From DASPWW01 sp035461345 (GTDB taxonomy: Bacteria > Actinomycetota > Thermoleophilia > Solirubrobacterales > 70-9), in contig DATHVJ010000095.1 in NCBI GenBank assembly GCA_035461345.1, forward strand, positions 1 to 7,174: DNA of 7,174 nt. Direction: 5' to 3'. Of the stretch, positions 5,508-7,174 are shown in pieces; the stretch's first letter is position 1, and each line of letters opens with the position of its first letter. The position numbers were made by a program, and so were the translations under genes. The notes under the pieces were generated by a model. The model did no database searches. It was given only the letters and a program-made list of their open reading frames with translations, and was not told the DNA's origin.

Positions 5508-7174
5508 TCAGGCTCGGGCGCTGAACGCGGGCTCGGCGTCGCCCTCGAACGTCATCAGGACGATGCGCTCCTGCTCGGTGCGGTGGGCCGCGGGGTAGCC
5601 CTCGGACGGGGCCGCGCGCTGGGGGCGCCCGATGTATGAGAACTCGACGCCCTCCGGCATCAGCTCGGGCATCCGCCGCGACATGATCTTCCACGCGCCC
5701 ATGTTCTGCGGCTCCTCCTGCACCCAGACGATCTCGCGCAGGTTCGGATAGCGCGAGATCAGCTCCGCGAGCTGGTCGCTCGCGAACGGATACAGCAGTT
5801 CGAGGCGGGCAATCGCGACCTTCTCGGCGGCCTCCCGGCGCCCGTGCCCGTCGATGTCGTAGTAGACCTTGCCGCTGCAGACCGCGAGGCGCTCGACCCG
5901 CTCACGGCGGTCGGCGGCGCGGGGATCGTCGAGCACGAACTCGAATCGTCCCTCCGTCAGGTGGTCGAGCCGCGAGGCGGCCGCCGGCAGCCGCAGCAGG
6001 CCCTTGGGCGTGAACACGACCAGCGGCCGCTGCTTCGCGATCCTCGCCTGCCGGCGCAGGAGGTGAAAGTACTGGGCCGCCGTCGTCGGGTTGGCGAGGC
6101 GCATGTTCCCCTCCGCGGCCAGCGCGATGAAGCGCTCGATGCGGGCGCTGGAGTGCTCCGGCCCCGAGCCCTCGTAGCCGTGCGGCAGCAGCAGCGTCAG
6201 CCGCGTGGTCTGCCCCCACTTCGACTCACCCGGTCCGATGAAGCTGTCGATGATCACCTGGGCGGCGTTGCCGAAGTCGCCGAACTGCGCCTCCCACAGG
6301 ATCAGGCTCTCGGGCGCGGCCGCCGAGTAGCCGTACTCGAATCCCAGGCATCCGGTCTCCGACAGGGGACTGTTGTGGATCTCGAACGGCGCCCCGGCGT
6401 CGGACAGATGCTGGATCGGGGCGTAGCGCAGACCGGTCTTCTCGTCGTGGAGCACCAGGTGGCGGTGCGAGAACGTCCCCCGCTCGGTGTCCTGGCCCGT
6501 GAGCCGTATGTGAGTGCCCTCGGTCAGCAGCGAGGCGAAGGCGAGCGCCTCAGCGTGGCCCCAGTCGATCCCCCCGTCGGTCAACGCCCCGGTGCGGCGC
6601 GAGAGCGGCTTGCGCAGCTTGCGGTGGATCGTGAAGCTCTCCGGGACCTTGACGAGCTCCTCGTTCAACGTCTCGAGCCGCTCCCTGGAGACGGCCGTCT
6701 CGACCTCGGGGCTCTTGCGCCGGTCGAGCTCGCTCGTCATCGTCCCGGTGCTCGGCTCCTCGTACTCGCCCGCCTCGATCTTCTCCCGCAGGCGCTTCAG
6801 GGCCTCGGCGAGCGCTTCGCGGCGTTGCTTGGCGTCGGCGTCGATCTGCTCCCGATCGACCACTCCCTCGCCGATCAGCTTGTCGGCGTAGATCTCGCTC
6901 ACCGGCGGGTGCTGCTTGATCACCTCGGCCATCTTTGGCTGCGTGTAGGCAGGTTCGTCGGTCTCGTTGTGCCCGTAGCGCCGGTACCCGATCAGGTCGA
7001 TGACCACGTCGCGGTGGAACTCCTGCCGGTACGCCATCGCGAGCCGGACCGCGGCGATGCAGGACTCGACGTCGTCCGCGTTGACGTGGATGATCGGCAC
7101 GTTGTAGCCCTTCGCCATGTCCGCCGCGTAGGGCGTCGAGCGCGCCTCGTGGGGATCGGTCGTGAACCCCACCT
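5508..7174 (-). CDS. sucA: 2-oxoglutarate dehydrogenase E1 / 2-oxoglutarate decarboxylase, C-terminal part
   Basis: The visible 555 codons are the C-terminal portion of the thiamine-diphosphate E1 enzyme that decarboxylates 2-oxoglutarate in the TCA cycle and passes the succinyl group to lipoyl-E2. In order: GFTTDPHEARSTPY and HVNADD of the ThDP-binding domain, then YRRYGHNETDEPAYTQP, a linker helix (roughly residues 96-170), the transketolase pyrimidine-binding domain with LTGQDTERGTFSHRH and WEAQFGDFGNAAQVIID, LLLPHGYEGSGPEHSSARIERF, and the C-terminal domain with WVQEEPQNMGAWKIM. The stop TGA is at 5510-5508. The N-terminus is beyond the window. In actinobacteria this enzyme is often Kgd, an E1 with a fused E2-like acyltransferase domain at its N-terminus; whether that is so here cannot be seen, so kgd is an alternative name. 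The frame is intact throughout. The leftmost codon GTG at 7172 is internal, not a start. Confidence 0.95.
   Translation of the reverse strand, partial: VGFTTDPHEARSTPYAADMAKGYNVPIIHVNADDVESCIAAVRLAMAYRQEFHRDVVIDLIGYRRYGHNETDEPAYTQPKMAEVIKQHPPVSEIYADKLIGEGVVDREQIDADAKQRREALAEALKRLREKIEAGEYEEPSTGTMTSELDRRKSPEVETAVSRERLETLNEELVKVPESFTIHRKLRKPLSRRTGALTDGGIDWGHAEALAFASLLTEGTHIRLTGQDTERGTFSHRHLVLHDEKTGLRYAPIQHLSDAGAPFEIHNSPLSETGCLGFEYGYSAAAPESLILWEAQFGDFGNAAQVIIDSFIGPGESKWGQTTRLTLLLPHGYEGSGPEHSSARIERFIALAAEGNMRLANPTTAAQYFHLLRRQARIAKQRPLVVFTPKGLLRLPAAASRLDHLTEGRFEFVLDDPRAADRRERVERLAVCSGKVYYDIDGHGRREAAEKVAIARLELLYPFASDQLAELISRYPNLREIVWVQEEPQNMGAWKIMSRRMPELMPEGVEFSYIGRPQRAAPSEGYPAAHRTEQERIVLMTFEGDAEPAFSARA

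Overview
The window is very GC-rich DNA with dense coding and the codon bias of a high-GC Gram-positive bacterium. An AcnA-type aconitase with an ESFPASDPP-bearing linker, a GerW/YtfJ-family protein, a DUF3817-like membrane protein and a Kgd/SucA-type 2-oxoglutarate dehydrogenase E1 fit an actinobacterium, perhaps class Thermoleophilia. That placement is inference from protein content; no rRNA or other phylogenetic marker is present.

Layout. Positions 1-18 hold what may be the first six codons of a divergent minus-strand gene. A short promoter region follows, then a short-chain dehydrogenase/reductase gene (53-856, +). After a hairpin comes a complete aconitase gene, acnA (923-3727, +). The 270-bp gap 3728-3997 is not empty: it carries a TTGACA-type promoter and a run of consecutive perfect inverted repeats with C-rich loops, which makes it the best candidate in the window for an undescribed structured RNA. 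A GNAT acetyltransferase gene follows (3998-4456, +). The gap 4457-4829 contains a decayed fragment of an amidase-signature enzyme on the minus strand, cut off next to the GNAT stop codon. A GerW-like gene (4830-5159, +) then meets a small DUF3817-like membrane-protein gene (minus) tail to tail, with both stop codons inside one hairpin. The right end is the 3' half of the 2-oxoglutarate dehydrogenase E1 gene (5508 to beyond 7174, -), which may be co-transcribed with the DUF3817 gene.

How the parts work together. Aconitase and 2-oxoglutarate dehydrogenase are both TCA-cycle enzymes, but they lie on opposite strands with four unrelated loci between them, so they do not form an operon here. The SDR, GNAT and GerW genes look like independent single-gene units. 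At the SDR, acnA and GNAT genes a -10-like hexamer lies six or seven bases before the start codon, a geometry compatible with the leaderless transcripts common in actinobacteria. Only gerW has a clear Shine-Dalgarno sequence at good spacing. I see no multi-gene defence, mobile or biosynthetic system.
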